DNA from: VXYL01 sp965243095
Lineage (GTDB): Bacteria; Pseudomonadota; Gammaproteobacteria; Pseudomonadales; Azotimanducaceae
DNA length: 64,000 nucleotides
NCBI GenBank assembly: GCA_965243095.1
Contig: OZ251530.1
Span: forward strand, 1,302,001-1,366,000
Direction: 5' to 3'
Positions 1 through 7,957 of this stretch are shown here, piece by piece. Position 1 is the first letter of the stretch; each line of letters opens with the position of its first letter. Position numbers and translations under genes: made by a program. Below the pieces are notes generated by a model. That model saw nothing but the letters and a program-made list of their open reading frames with translations. It searched no databases and had not been told where the DNA came from.

Positions 1-141
1 GTTAGGTGGGATCTGGAAGCCCAAGGCGTCTTCCAACGTCTGCTCGACGGACGCGTGAACATCCCAGACGTTTACCGTATTGGCTACGGGTTGGGAAGAC
101 GTGGTGGAGTGCGACCGCTCGTGGCACGGCCCGGTTCGTGA
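1..141 (+). CDS. C-terminal end of an off-window protein
   Basis: The frame is open from the first base to TGA at 139-141 and gives 46 residues that look like coding sequence: a short helix, then INIPD-like and YGLGRRGGVRPL-like stretches. It runs convergently into the PhyH gene that follows. The tail resembles C-terminal ends of larger bacterial proteins, but I cannot assign a family from so little. It could also be a chance open frame in GC-rich DNA. Confidence 0.4.
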   Translation, partial: VRWDLEAQGVFQRLLDGRVNIPDVYRIGYGLGRRGGVRPLVARPGS

Positions 142-186
142 ACTGGGTCGAATGGCAGGCGAGGGGTTGGGTGCCATTGCAGTCTC

Positions 187-1092
187 TTAATCCGCGACCG
201 CCCGCGGCAGCGGATACACCTGCGAGCGGTACGGGCTGCCGAACCCCGCCAACCGCTTGAACAGTGCCGGATCGGCGCAATCGTCGGCAAGCTCCCTAGG
301 GAAGTGGTTCGGAATGTCGTCCTGCGGCAGGATCGCCATGTGCCGGTAGAAGTAGGAGAGGGTCAGCCGCAGGCCGGGCGTCTTCTTGGGAAACGCGCCG
401 TGCCACAGGGCGCCGTGGAAGGCGATGAGCGAGCCGCGCGGGCACTCCACCGCAACCGCCTCCGCAACGCACTCCGGCAGCGGCGGCAGGGCTTTGCGCC
501 GATGCGAACCCGGCACGCACGCGAACGCGCCGCCCTCGCGGGTGTAGTCCGTCAGGCACCAGTTGCAGTTGGCGTTCAGCGCGTTGTCGCCCCACGGCAA
601 CGGGATGCCGGCTTGGTCGGCGTGCAGGCCCAAGGACTCACCGTAGCCTTCGCCCGCCCACTTCACGAAACAGTTGTGCGAGCTGAAACGGGCAGGGCTG
701 GTGCGCGCGGCATCGCCACCCGCGCCGAACAGGTGGTCGATGAGCGCCGTGGCCACTGGATTCACCGCCAGATCGCGGAACACGCGGTGGTAGGTGCATA
801 GCCGCATCAACTGGAACTGGCTCGGCTCCGCGCCGGAGATGCGCTCCAAGAACCCGCGAAAGCCGCCGTAGTCGAGCGGGCGTTCCGGCCCTTCCTCCAC
901 CGAGAACCTGCAGCCGACCAGCTCCTCGGATTTGTCGAGCAGCCGTTGCACCAGCTCGTCGATCATCGCCGCCGACACGCCCGTCACCTCCGGCGGCACC
1001 ACGGCATAGCCCTGCTCGTCCAACTGCGCCAAGTACGGCGTCAGATCCAGCAGGCCGCTATCCGCGGCGGGTGTTCCAGCGGGGTTGTCCAC
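187..1092 (-). CDS. Phytanoyl-CoA dioxygenase (PhyH) family protein
   Basis: A predicted Fe(II)/2-oxoglutarate-dependent oxygenase of 301 residues. The facial triad is visible: His157 and Asp159 in LHADQ, and the distal His231 in LWHGAF, followed by an arginine (GLRLTLS) of the kind that binds 2-oxoglutarate. I chose the GTG at 1092 because GAAGG lies just upstream. The longer reading frame to 1194 only adds an Arg-rich stretch with no protein-like character. It stands alone, with no functional partner beside it, so the substrate is unknown. PhyH proteins hydroxylate lipids and many small metabolites. A second PhyH gene lies at 26375. Confidence 0.85.
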   Translation of the reverse strand: MDNPAGTPAADSGLLDLTPYLAQLDEQGYAVVPPEVTGVSAAMIDELVQRLLDKSEELVGCRFSVEEGPERPLDYGGFRGFLERISGAEPSQFQLMRLCTYHRVFRDLAVNPVATALIDHLFGAGGDAARTSPARFSSHNCFVKWAGEGYGESLGLHADQAGIPLPWGDNALNANCNWCLTDYTREGGAFACVPGSHRRKALPPLPECVAEAVAVECPRGSLIAFHGALWHGAFPKKTPGLRLTLSYFYRHMAILPQDDIPNHFPRELADDCADPALFKRLAGFGSPYRSQVYPLPRAVAD

Positions 1093-1209
1093 CGACCTTC
1101 GCCCTCCCAAAGCAAGCGTCTCAGGCAACAGTATGTGCCGGCGGCGCGATCGAAAGCGGTTGCCGGCGGCTGAGATCGCCTCGCGGCTTCGCAATACAGT
1201 GCATGCGTT

Positions 1210-1847
1210 TCAATCGCACTGTGTGATGGCCTTGGCTCTCTTCTGCCGTTCCAATAGGTCGGTGACCAGTCCCTCGGCTACGCGCCGAACTGAGTCCCGT
1301 ATGTCCTGCTTCGCGGTCGTGGCCCCGACGGATCCGTAGTGGCCTCTTCTCGCCAGCACCAGCTCACTGTTCCCGAAGCCCATGACGGAGTTTCTGCCGC
1401 CTGTGGTGTAGATCACCAAGTGTTCTGGGCCCGTGCAATCCACTGTAATGAAAGTGCCTAGTTGTCCCTTCGACCATACACGCCCTGTCTGGATCCGTCC
1501 CGAAGGAACTCGCCTTCGGCTGTCCGCTGGAGGCTCTCCTCGTCTGCGCCTGCGCCGCACTCGTAAGCGGAGAAGACTCCAACGTAGACCTCTTCTTCGT
1601 CCAGTTGCCGCAGTGCATCTTCCGCGTCCACGCAAGCTTGCAAGAGGGCATCAGATCGGTCGCCTATCCGCGCGAGCCAACCGGAGGCCGCGTTCGCCTC
1701 ATCCTCCACAGCGGCACTTTGCTCGTTCTCTCCTTCGTCCGACCCGTCGTGGTCCGGCACCCATCGGTGCTGGGGATCGCCCCGCGGCGTCCCCGCCAGC
1801 AGCAGTGATGTCGCGATTGCCACCGCTATTGCGCTTCCTCGGTTCAT
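1210..1847 (-). pseudogene. Secreted protein of unknown function, frameshifted
   Basis: Two minus-strand frames together make one plausible protein. The upstream part (from ATG 1847) has a signal peptide (ATSLLLAG) and an acidic, helical mid-section, and reads well to about GEFLRDGSR. The downstream part continues in another frame from about TGRVWSKGQLGTF and ends at 1210. Each frame degenerates to Arg-rich nonsense on the other side of about 1480-1500. The sequence shows a single-base frameshift. This is either a recent pseudogene or a sequencing error. I do not recognise the family. Confidence 0.55.
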
Positions 1848-1943
1848 GATGTCGTTCTACACGGGCGAAGTCTCAACCCTAGACGACCGTACACCCAATG
1901 TCCACCGCCCTGCCGCAATGCGGCAGCCGGCCCGGTTGCGCCG

Positions 1944-2216
1944 TCAGCGCAGGTTGGGCAGGTCCTCGGGAGGCACTAGCACTTCGAGGCTTCTGGCCTG
2001 CCCCGGGGTGCGGCGCAGCAGCCCGCGGCGCTCCAAGCTGAGCACCATCTGGTGGACGCTCGGCGGGCTCACCTTGAAGAAGTGCTGGATGTCGGCTTGC
2101 GCCGGGGGTTGTCGGTGGAGCTTCGTATACATGTGGATGAACGCTAGGTATTGCCCTTGGCGATCCGTGAACGGAGGCGCGGAGCCCGACGAGCCCTGGC
2201 GTCCCGAGGCACTCAC
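1944..2216 (-). CDS. LexA-type winged-helix DNA-binding protein without peptidase domain
   Basis: A 90-residue protein matching the N-terminal helix-turn-helix domain of LexA: FTDRQGQYLAFIHMY, then PPAQADIQHFFKVSPPSVH as the recognition region, then a helix and wing (LERRGLLRRTPG). The Ala-Gly cleavage site and Ser/Lys peptidase part of LexA are absent, so it cannot self-cleave. The start is the GTG at 2216. Its GTGA overlaps the stop of the upstream coiled-coil gene, so the two are probably translationally coupled. A longer open frame to 2531 is out of phase with the real upstream gene. Probably a small transcription factor; target unknown. Confidence 0.75.
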   Translation of the reverse strand: MSASGRQGSSGSAPPFTDRQGQYLAFIHMYTKLHRQPPAQADIQHFFKVSPPSVHQMVLSLERRGLLRRTPGQARSLEVLVPPEDLPNLR

Positions 2217-2500
2217 GATTGCTTGCCGCCATCGCCGCCGTGGCCAGCGGCCGCGCTGTCCCTCGCAGCGGGGTTGCCGGCCGGCGGCATTTCCTTCTCC
2301 TTCCTTACCGTCGCCATCACTTCGTCCATCACGCTCATCATCACTTGGTGCAGTCGAAGGTCCAGCGTCGACAAAGTGCCTTCCGCCTTGCTTTTCTCGA
2401 ATTCGGCCTTGGCCACGCGTTTGGCGGCCTCTTGCACTTTCCGCCGCAAGGCTTCGCCTTCGCGTTCGGCGTCCGACTTGCTGCCAGCCCCTGCCATCAT
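2213..2500 (-). CDS. Small coiled-coil protein of unknown function
   Basis: 95 residues, highly charged and helical. The N-terminal half (SDAEREGEALRRKVQEAA and following) has the heptad pattern of a coiled coil, and the C-terminus is Gly/Ala-rich and low complexity. There is no signal peptide or membrane segment. Its stop overlaps the GTG start of the LexA-type winged-helix gene, which suggests co-translation and perhaps a regulator-partner relation. I do not recognise a family. Confidence 0.6.
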   Translation of the reverse strand: MMAGAGSKSDAEREGEALRRKVQEAAKRVAKAEFEKSKAEGTLSTLDLRLHQVMMSVMDEVMATVRKEKEMPPAGNPAARDSAAAGHGGDGGKQS

Positions 2501-2770
2501 CTTCTCTCCAACGCACTCCGGGCATCAACACCGGGGATTACCACGGCGCCCATCACATCGCCAACTTTGGCGCCGCGTCGGGCGAGTCCTTGTGGTTGTT
2601 GTCGCAGTGTACAACAGGCTTCGGCTACGGCGTAATCCAAGTAGATCCACCCCAGGGCACCGAAAAAATGTCCGCGCCTGTAATCGGCTCGTCACAATCC
2701 GCCCCTAGATTTGCCGCCCGTTCCTGCCGCGAATGGGTTGCGGCGCATGGCAATTCGAGGGAGTCAACGA

Positions 2771-4420
2771 ATGGAACGATGGTGCGCGGCGGTCGTCGCA
2801 CTCTTCTTGCTTGGGGCTTGCGAAGGCGGCGACATCAACATCAATCCGTCCACCACGGACGCGTCGGTGGACAATTCCACCAACAACAGCAACAACACCA
2901 CGCCGGTGGCGGAAACGAATCCGTGCGCCGTGTACGAGAAGGACGGCTCCACCTTCCAAGGCGAACAGCAAGGTGCGAACTGCGTCTACGCGCCTTCGTT
3001 CGTGGACGCCGGCAACAACCTCACGGTGAATCTGCGCATCCCGGCCTTGGAGGACGACGGCGCCCACATCTTCGAGGGCAGCTTGTTCGTCGGGCGCACC
3101 TTCGACACGGACGCAGGGCTGGCCAACGCCGGCATCACTCGCGGCGGCGACGGGCCCACCTTGACGGTGGAAGCAGGGGCCACGCTGGCATTCCAATCCA
3201 GCGCGGATTTCCTGATCATCAACCGCGGCTCGCAATTGTTCGCGGTGGGCACGGCGGACGCGCCCATCACCTTCACCTCGGTTTCGGACGTGGACGGCGA
3301 CGTGGGGCCCGAGGACGTGCAGCAGTGGGGCGGCATCGTCGTCAACGGCTTCGGCGTCACCAACAAGTGCGACTACAGCAGCTCGATGTCGGCCGGCAAC
3401 CTCGCCACCACGGACTGCCATGTGGATGCCGAAGGCGCGGCCGGGCTGGACGAATCCCAATACGGCGGCGACAACAACGAGGACAGCTCCGGGCGCATGG
3501 AGTACGTCGTGGTGAAACACACCGGCGCGGAAGTGGGCAACGGCGACGAGTTGAACGGCATCACCTTCGGCGGCGTGGGAAGCAACACCATCGTGAAGAA
3601 TCTGCAGGTGTACTCCACCTACGACGACGGCATCGAAATGTTCGGCGGCGCGGTGAGTTTCGAGAACTTCGTGGCGGTGTACGTGCGCGACGACTCCATC
3701 GACATCGACGAGGGCTGGCGCGGCACCATCACCAACGCCTTGGTGATTCAATCGGAGACGCTGGGAAACCACTGCATCGAAGCGGACGGCATCGGTTCGT
3801 TCAGCGGCCTCACGGATGCAGCAGTGGAGGAGACCATCGACCAAGGCATCAACAGCCGCCCCACGATTCGCAACCTCACCTGCATCATTTCGCCCAGCGC
3901 GGAACAGGGCAACTTCGATCCGGGCGCCGGCTGGCGGCTGCGCGAAGGCATCTTCCCGGTCATCGAGGATTCGCTGGTGGTGGGTTCCTTCGGCACTGAC
4001 AGCGCGGATTCCAATTATTGTCTGCGCATCGACAACCGTTCCCGGCAAGCGGCGCAAGACGGCGACTTGGCGCTGAACACGGTCATCTTCGCCTGCGCCG
4101 AGAAAACCCGCGGCGGCAGCCTGCCGAACGGCACCAGCGTGGAATCCTGGGCGGCGGCGAACGGCGCCGTGTTCGCGGACGTGGACGGTTCCGCCAACCC
4201 CACTCCGAGCGCGGACGCCGGCCTGCAACTGCTCGAAGGCACGCCGCCGATCTACTCCATCGACTACGGCACCATGTCCGTGAACGACGCAACGCCGGCC
4301 GGCGCGCCGCAACGCGGTACGCACATCGGCGCGGTGTCGCAAGCGGCCGACGACTGGACGCGCGATTGGACCTACGGCATTCACGAAGGCAACCGCGGCC
4401 AAGCGCTGTGGTTCGAGTAG
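2771..4420 (+). CDS. Surface lipoprotein, beta-helix-like, partner of TonB receptor
   Basis: 549 residues. The start is the ATG at 2771: a GAGGGAG ribosome site precedes it, and the first 20 codons of the longer frame do not look coding. The N-terminus is a lipoprotein signal ending in LLGAC, followed by a low-complexity Asn/Thr/Ser tether. The rest carries short beta-strand repeats (GSQLFAVGTADAPITFTS, NTIVKNLQVYSTYDDG, RPTIRNLTCIIS) typical of right-handed parallel beta-helices. It lies 30 bases before a TonB receptor on the same strand. Inference: the two form a receptor plus surface-lipoprotein pair for an unknown ligand. Confidence 0.8.
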   Translation: MERWCAAVVALFLLGACEGGDININPSTTDASVDNSTNNSNNTTPVAETNPCAVYEKDGSTFQGEQQGANCVYAPSFVDAGNNLTVNLRIPALEDDGAHIFEGSLFVGRTFDTDAGLANAGITRGGDGPTLTVEAGATLAFQSSADFLIINRGSQLFAVGTADAPITFTSVSDVDGDVGPEDVQQWGGIVVNGFGVTNKCDYSSSMSAGNLATTDCHVDAEGAAGLDESQYGGDNNEDSSGRMEYVVVKHTGAEVGNGDELNGITFGGVGSNTIVKNLQVYSTYDDGIEMFGGAVSFENFVAVYVRDDSIDIDEGWRGTITNALVIQSETLGNHCIEADGIGSFSGLTDAAVEETIDQGINSRPTIRNLTCIISPSAEQGNFDPGAGWRLREGIFPVIEDSLVVGSFGTDSADSNYCLRIDNRSRQAAQDGDLALNTVIFACAEKTRGGSLPNGTSVESWAAANGAVFADVDGSANPTPSADAGLQLLEGTPPIYSIDYGTMSVNDATPAGAPQRGTHIGAVSQAADDWTRDWTYGIHEGNRGQALWFE

Positions 4421-4450
4421 GCGGCGTGGGGGGCGCGGGAGCTTACGCAA

Positions 4451-7195
4451 ATGAACCGTGACCGGGCACTTTGGGCGACGGCTTGTCTGTTCGCCCTCGG
4501 CGGCGGCCTGCCCGTCGCCAACGCCCAGGAGCCGGCCGCCGAAGACGCGGCCGCAGGGGTACAAGACGATGCCGAGGCGCGCGTGGACGAAGAGGTGATC
4601 GTCATCGGCCGGCTGTACGACGCCGCGCAACGGCTGCTGGAAGAGCGCAAGGCGGACGAAGTGGTTTCGGACGTGTTGGGCGACGAGATGATCAGCCGCC
4701 TCGGCGACACCACCGTGGCCGTGGCGCTGCAGCGCATCTCCGGCTTGTCGCTGGTGCAAGACAAGTTCGTGTACGTGCGCGGCCTCGGCGAGCGCTACTC
4801 CAGCACGTTGTTGAACGGCGCCACCATCCCCTCGCCAGACCTCACCCGCAACGTGATTCCGCTGAACATATTCCCCACTTCCATCGTGCAGTCGCTGCGC
4901 GTGCAGAAAGCGTATTCCGCCGACATGCCGGCGGCGTTCGGCGGTGGCGCGGTGGACATCCGCACCAAGGGCATCCCGCTCGGTTTCACCTATTCGGTGG
5001 AACTCGGCACCGGCTACAACTTCGAGAACGACGGCGACGCCTTCACCTACCCGGGCGGCGGCGATCGCCTCGGCGTGGACGACGGCTCGCGCGCCTTGGC
5101 GCCGGCGCTGGAGGCGGGCATCGCGCGTTTCCTCGGCAACTTGGACGTGCAGGGCATCTTGACGGGTCTGCGCAAAGAGGGAAACCAGTCCGCGACGGTG
5201 GCGGACGCGCGCCGCGTGAACCGCGAGCTGGCGCTGCTGCTGAACCGCGACATTTCCGTTAGCGAGAAGTCCATCCACCCGGATGGCGATTTCAAGGCCA
5301 GCGTAGGCACCAGCTTTCCGCTTGGGCACGACTGGGAATTCGGCGTACACGTCGGCGGCTCCTACAAGACCTCTTGGCGCGAAAGCGAGCGCGTCAGCCG
5401 AAACTTCAACTTCCCGGACGAGCGCACCGACACCAAGTTGGAGTCCACGTTCACGGTGGACATCGCCGCCAATCTGAACTTCGGTTTGCGCTTCACGGAC
5501 GACCACGATATCTCCACCGCGTCGTTGTATCTGCGCAACACGGACGACGAAACCGCGATTCGCGATTTCTTCAACGAGAACCGCGAGATCTCCGACGAGC
5601 GCGGTTTCCGCGACTACCGCCTGCAATTCGAGGAGCGCGACCTCATCGTGCATCAGGTGAAAGGCGTACACCGCCTCGGCGACGCCACGCGCGAACTGCC
5701 GCTGCTCTCTTGGCTGGTGTTCGACTGGATTCCCCGCGACGCCGAAATCTCCTGGTTCCATTCGGACGCGCGCGTGCGCACGAACATTCCCAATCAAGTG
5801 AGCGTGGTGGCGCAGACGGTAACCGAGCCGGTCACCGGCAAGGTGCTTAGCTCCACCATCAACATCGGCACCACCGCGGACTACCGCTTCACGCTGCTGG
5901 ACGACGACGTGTTGAACTACGGCTGGGATGCCACCGTGCCGATCGTCACCGCCGACCACGCTTTGGAGTTCGGCGCCGGCTACCAACACGCGCGCAAGGT
6001 GCGCACCTATCGGCAAACCCAGTTCAGTTTGGACGCGCTGTCGGTGGGCGATCCGGCTATCCTGGAGGGCAGCATCGGCGATGCGCTATCGGACGCCAAC
6101 ATTCTGAACCCGGCCAACAACTTCGTATTCGACTTGAGCGGCACCAACAACCAGAGCTACATCGCCGCGACGATGACCGAAGCGCTCTACGGCAAGGCGG
6201 ATTGGACTTGGCGCGACACTTGGCGCGTTGCCGCCGGCGCCCGTTGGGAGGATTACAAACAGGTGGCGCTGGACTGGAATCCGTATGGCTACACGCTGTC
6301 CGATCCGGTGGTGACCACCGACCCGGAGCGATTGGAGCAGGCGGCGTTTCGCGAGGACAACGTCTATCCTTCCGTGGCACTCACTTGGATGACGTCGCTC
6401 GGTTCCTTCGGCGACGCGCTCGGCTTGGAACTTTTCCAATTGCGTTTCGGCTGGAGCGAGACGACGGTGCGCCCGGACCTGCGCGAAATCACCGACGCGA
6501 GCTACATCGACCCCATCACCGATGATCTCGTGGACGGCAACCCGGGCGTGGTGCCGTCGGATGTGACCAACTTCGACGTGCGCGGCGAGTGGTTCTTCCA
6601 CAACGGCGACACGCTCACGATGTCGATCTTCCAGAAGGAAATCGACCGCCCCATCGAGTTCTTCGAATCCGCCGCCAGCGACACCACGGTGGCGCGGGAA
6701 ATCGTCAACGCCGAGTCCGCGCGGCTACACGGCATCGAGTTGGAAGGGCTGAAAGAGCTGGGCTTCCTCGGCGCGTGGGCGGAGGCGTTCTTCCTGCAGG
6801 GCAACCTCACTTGGCAGCGTTCCGAACTCGTCGCCGGCGAACAAGCGGACGCGCCGACCAACAACGTGCGGCCGCTGGCCGGCGCATCCGAGTACGTCGC
6901 CAATCTGGTGCTGGGTTTCGACAGCCACGACGGCGCGCACACCAGCACGATCGCCTACAACGTGTTCGGCGAGCGCCTATACGTCGCCGGCCGCCTCGGC
7001 GCGCCCGATGGCTACGAGCAGCCGTTCCATTCCTTGAACTTCACGCACTCCTGGTATCCCACCGAGAACATCACGGTGAAGGCGAAACTGCGCAACATCC
7101 TCGATCAGTCCGTGCAAATCGAGCGCGAAGGCGTCGTGGTGTTCACCGAGCGCCCGGGCAGCACCGCCTCAGCGAGTTTCAAGTGGGAGTATTGA
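4451..7195 (+). CDS. TonB-dependent outer-membrane receptor
   Basis: 914 residues: signal peptide ending near ANAQE, an acidic linker with a TonB-box-like EEVIVIG, a plug domain (VRGLGERYSSTLLNG, FGGGAVDIRTKG) and a 22-strand-type barrel ending in SASFKWEY with the terminal aromatic expected for BAM recognition. The plug resembles the subgroup with the VRGLGxRYSS motif and not classical siderophore receptors. GGGAG lies about 9 bases before the ATG. It is cotranscribed with the preceding lipoprotein. The ligand cannot be read from the sequence. Confidence 0.9.
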   Translation: MNRDRALWATACLFALGGGLPVANAQEPAAEDAAAGVQDDAEARVDEEVIVIGRLYDAAQRLLEERKADEVVSDVLGDEMISRLGDTTVAVALQRISGLSLVQDKFVYVRGLGERYSSTLLNGATIPSPDLTRNVIPLNIFPTSIVQSLRVQKAYSADMPAAFGGGAVDIRTKGIPLGFTYSVELGTGYNFENDGDAFTYPGGGDRLGVDDGSRALAPALEAGIARFLGNLDVQGILTGLRKEGNQSATVADARRVNRELALLLNRDISVSEKSIHPDGDFKASVGTSFPLGHDWEFGVHVGGSYKTSWRESERVSRNFNFPDERTDTKLESTFTVDIAANLNFGLRFTDDHDISTASLYLRNTDDETAIRDFFNENREISDERGFRDYRLQFEERDLIVHQVKGVHRLGDATRELPLLSWLVFDWIPRDAEISWFHSDARVRTNIPNQVSVVAQTVTEPVTGKVLSSTINIGTTADYRFTLLDDDVLNYGWDATVPIVTADHALEFGAGYQHARKVRTYRQTQFSLDALSVGDPAILEGSIGDALSDANILNPANNFVFDLSGTNNQSYIAATMTEALYGKADWTWRDTWRVAAGARWEDYKQVALDWNPYGYTLSDPVVTTDPERLEQAAFREDNVYPSVALTWMTSLGSFGDALGLELFQLRFGWSETTVRPDLREITDASYIDPITDDLVDGNPGVVPSDVTNFDVRGEWFFHNGDTLTMSIFQKEIDRPIEFFESAASDTTVAREIVNAESARLHGIELEGLKELGFLGAWAEAFFLQGNLTWQRSELVAGEQADAPTNNVRPLAGASEYVANLVLGFDSHDGAHTSTIAYNVFGERLYVAGRLGAPDGYEQPFHSLNFTHSWYPTENITVKAKLRNILDQSVQIEREGVVVFTERPGSTASASFKWEY

Positions 7196-7202
7196 AGGGG
7201 AT

Positions 7203-7276
7203 GTGCGACATTTGGTGGCGTTGAACCGGGAGCGCAGGCGTCCCGCCTGCAATGCGGGCGAGACGCCCGCGCTCCC
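7203..7276 (-). repeat. Dispersed palindromic repeat, copy A
   Basis: Two GC-rich arms (7228-7250 and 7254-7276), nearly inverted repeats of each other, separated by 3 bases, with the conserved tail (GTGCGACATTTGGTGGC) at 7203-7219. It is in the opposite orientation to copies B-D and has the shortest spacer. It sits between the convergent TonB receptor and DUF6491-like genes, where it could also act as a bidirectional terminator. Confidence 0.85.
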
Positions 7277-7282
7277 AGGGCC

Positions 7283-7939
7283 TCAATCCCGCCGGCGTTC
7301 GGCTTTTCTACGTTCGCGGCGCTCGGCGCGGCGGTTCTTGCGTTCCAACTTCGCGGCTTTGCGGCGTTCTTCCAATGCGGTGCGTAGGGCTTCGATTTGC
7401 GGGCCCTCAATGGCCTCGAAATCGCCTAGCCGGCAATGCGCCATTGGCATGTGGCCGCCCATGCGGGTGAGGCCGCGGAAGGTGTCCAGCCGGCAGAGGG
7501 AACCGCCGAAAATACGCAGATTGATGATCATGTCCCGTTCCAAGCCGAGGCAGCGGGAAGAGAGCTGATTCAACCAGGCTTTGTTGCGGCGGACGTGGAA
7601 CAGCACCATGGTGTCGTCCAGCACTTCCACGCGGTCGATGGCGCGAGTGCGCAGGCAGGAGCGGCGGTCGCGGTACGCCTCGTCGTTCAGCGGATTGTTC
7701 AGGATCGTTTCCACGTCGAGATCGGTGCCTTCCGCGCTTTCCGTGCTGTCTTTCGCTTCAGCGTTCTCCGCGGGCGCCGGCGCCCCGGTTTCGGCCTGTT
7801 CCACCGCCTCGCCCGATTCCTCCACCGCCGTTTCCGCCGTCCAAGCGACTTGCGCCGCGGCCGCCAAAATCAGCGCCAATGCAAACCGCGCTCCCGCAGC
7901 ACACCCAGCCGTTTCGCTACCCATTCCTTGCCAACGCAT
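7283..7939 (-). CDS. Secreted protein, DUF6491-like
   Basis: 218 residues with a signal peptide (FALALILAAAAQVAWTA), an acidic Ala/Glu-rich linker (about residues 40-75), and a compact domain containing CLRTRAIDRVEVLDD, NQLSSRCLGLE and a Cys in GGSLCRLD, ending in a very basic Arg/Lys tail. The Cys pattern (CLRxRxI ... RCxGL ... SLC) resembles the uncharacterised DUF6491 family of exported proteobacterial proteins; this is from memory of the pattern. I chose ATG 7939 (GGGTGAC before it); GTG 7948 is possible. It follows the acyl-CoA synthetase gene by 18 bases. Confidence 0.65.
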   Translation of the reverse strand: MRWQGMGSETAGCAAGARFALALILAAAAQVAWTAETAVEESGEAVEQAETGAPAPAENAEAKDSTESAEGTDLDVETILNNPLNDEAYRDRRSCLRTRAIDRVEVLDDTMVLFHVRRNKAWLNQLSSRCLGLERDMIINLRIFGGSLCRLDTFRGLTRMGGHMPMAHCRLGDFEAIEGPQIEALRTALEERRKAAKLERKNRRAERRERRKAERRRD

Positions 7940-7957
7940 TGCCGTCACCCGCTTCGT

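Noticed and set aside
2705..6016. 1103-codon open frame on the minus strand
   Set aside because: It lies antisense to the lipoprotein and TonB receptor genes; the product is His/Val/Ala/Arg-rich with no domain. It is a GC-bias shadow.
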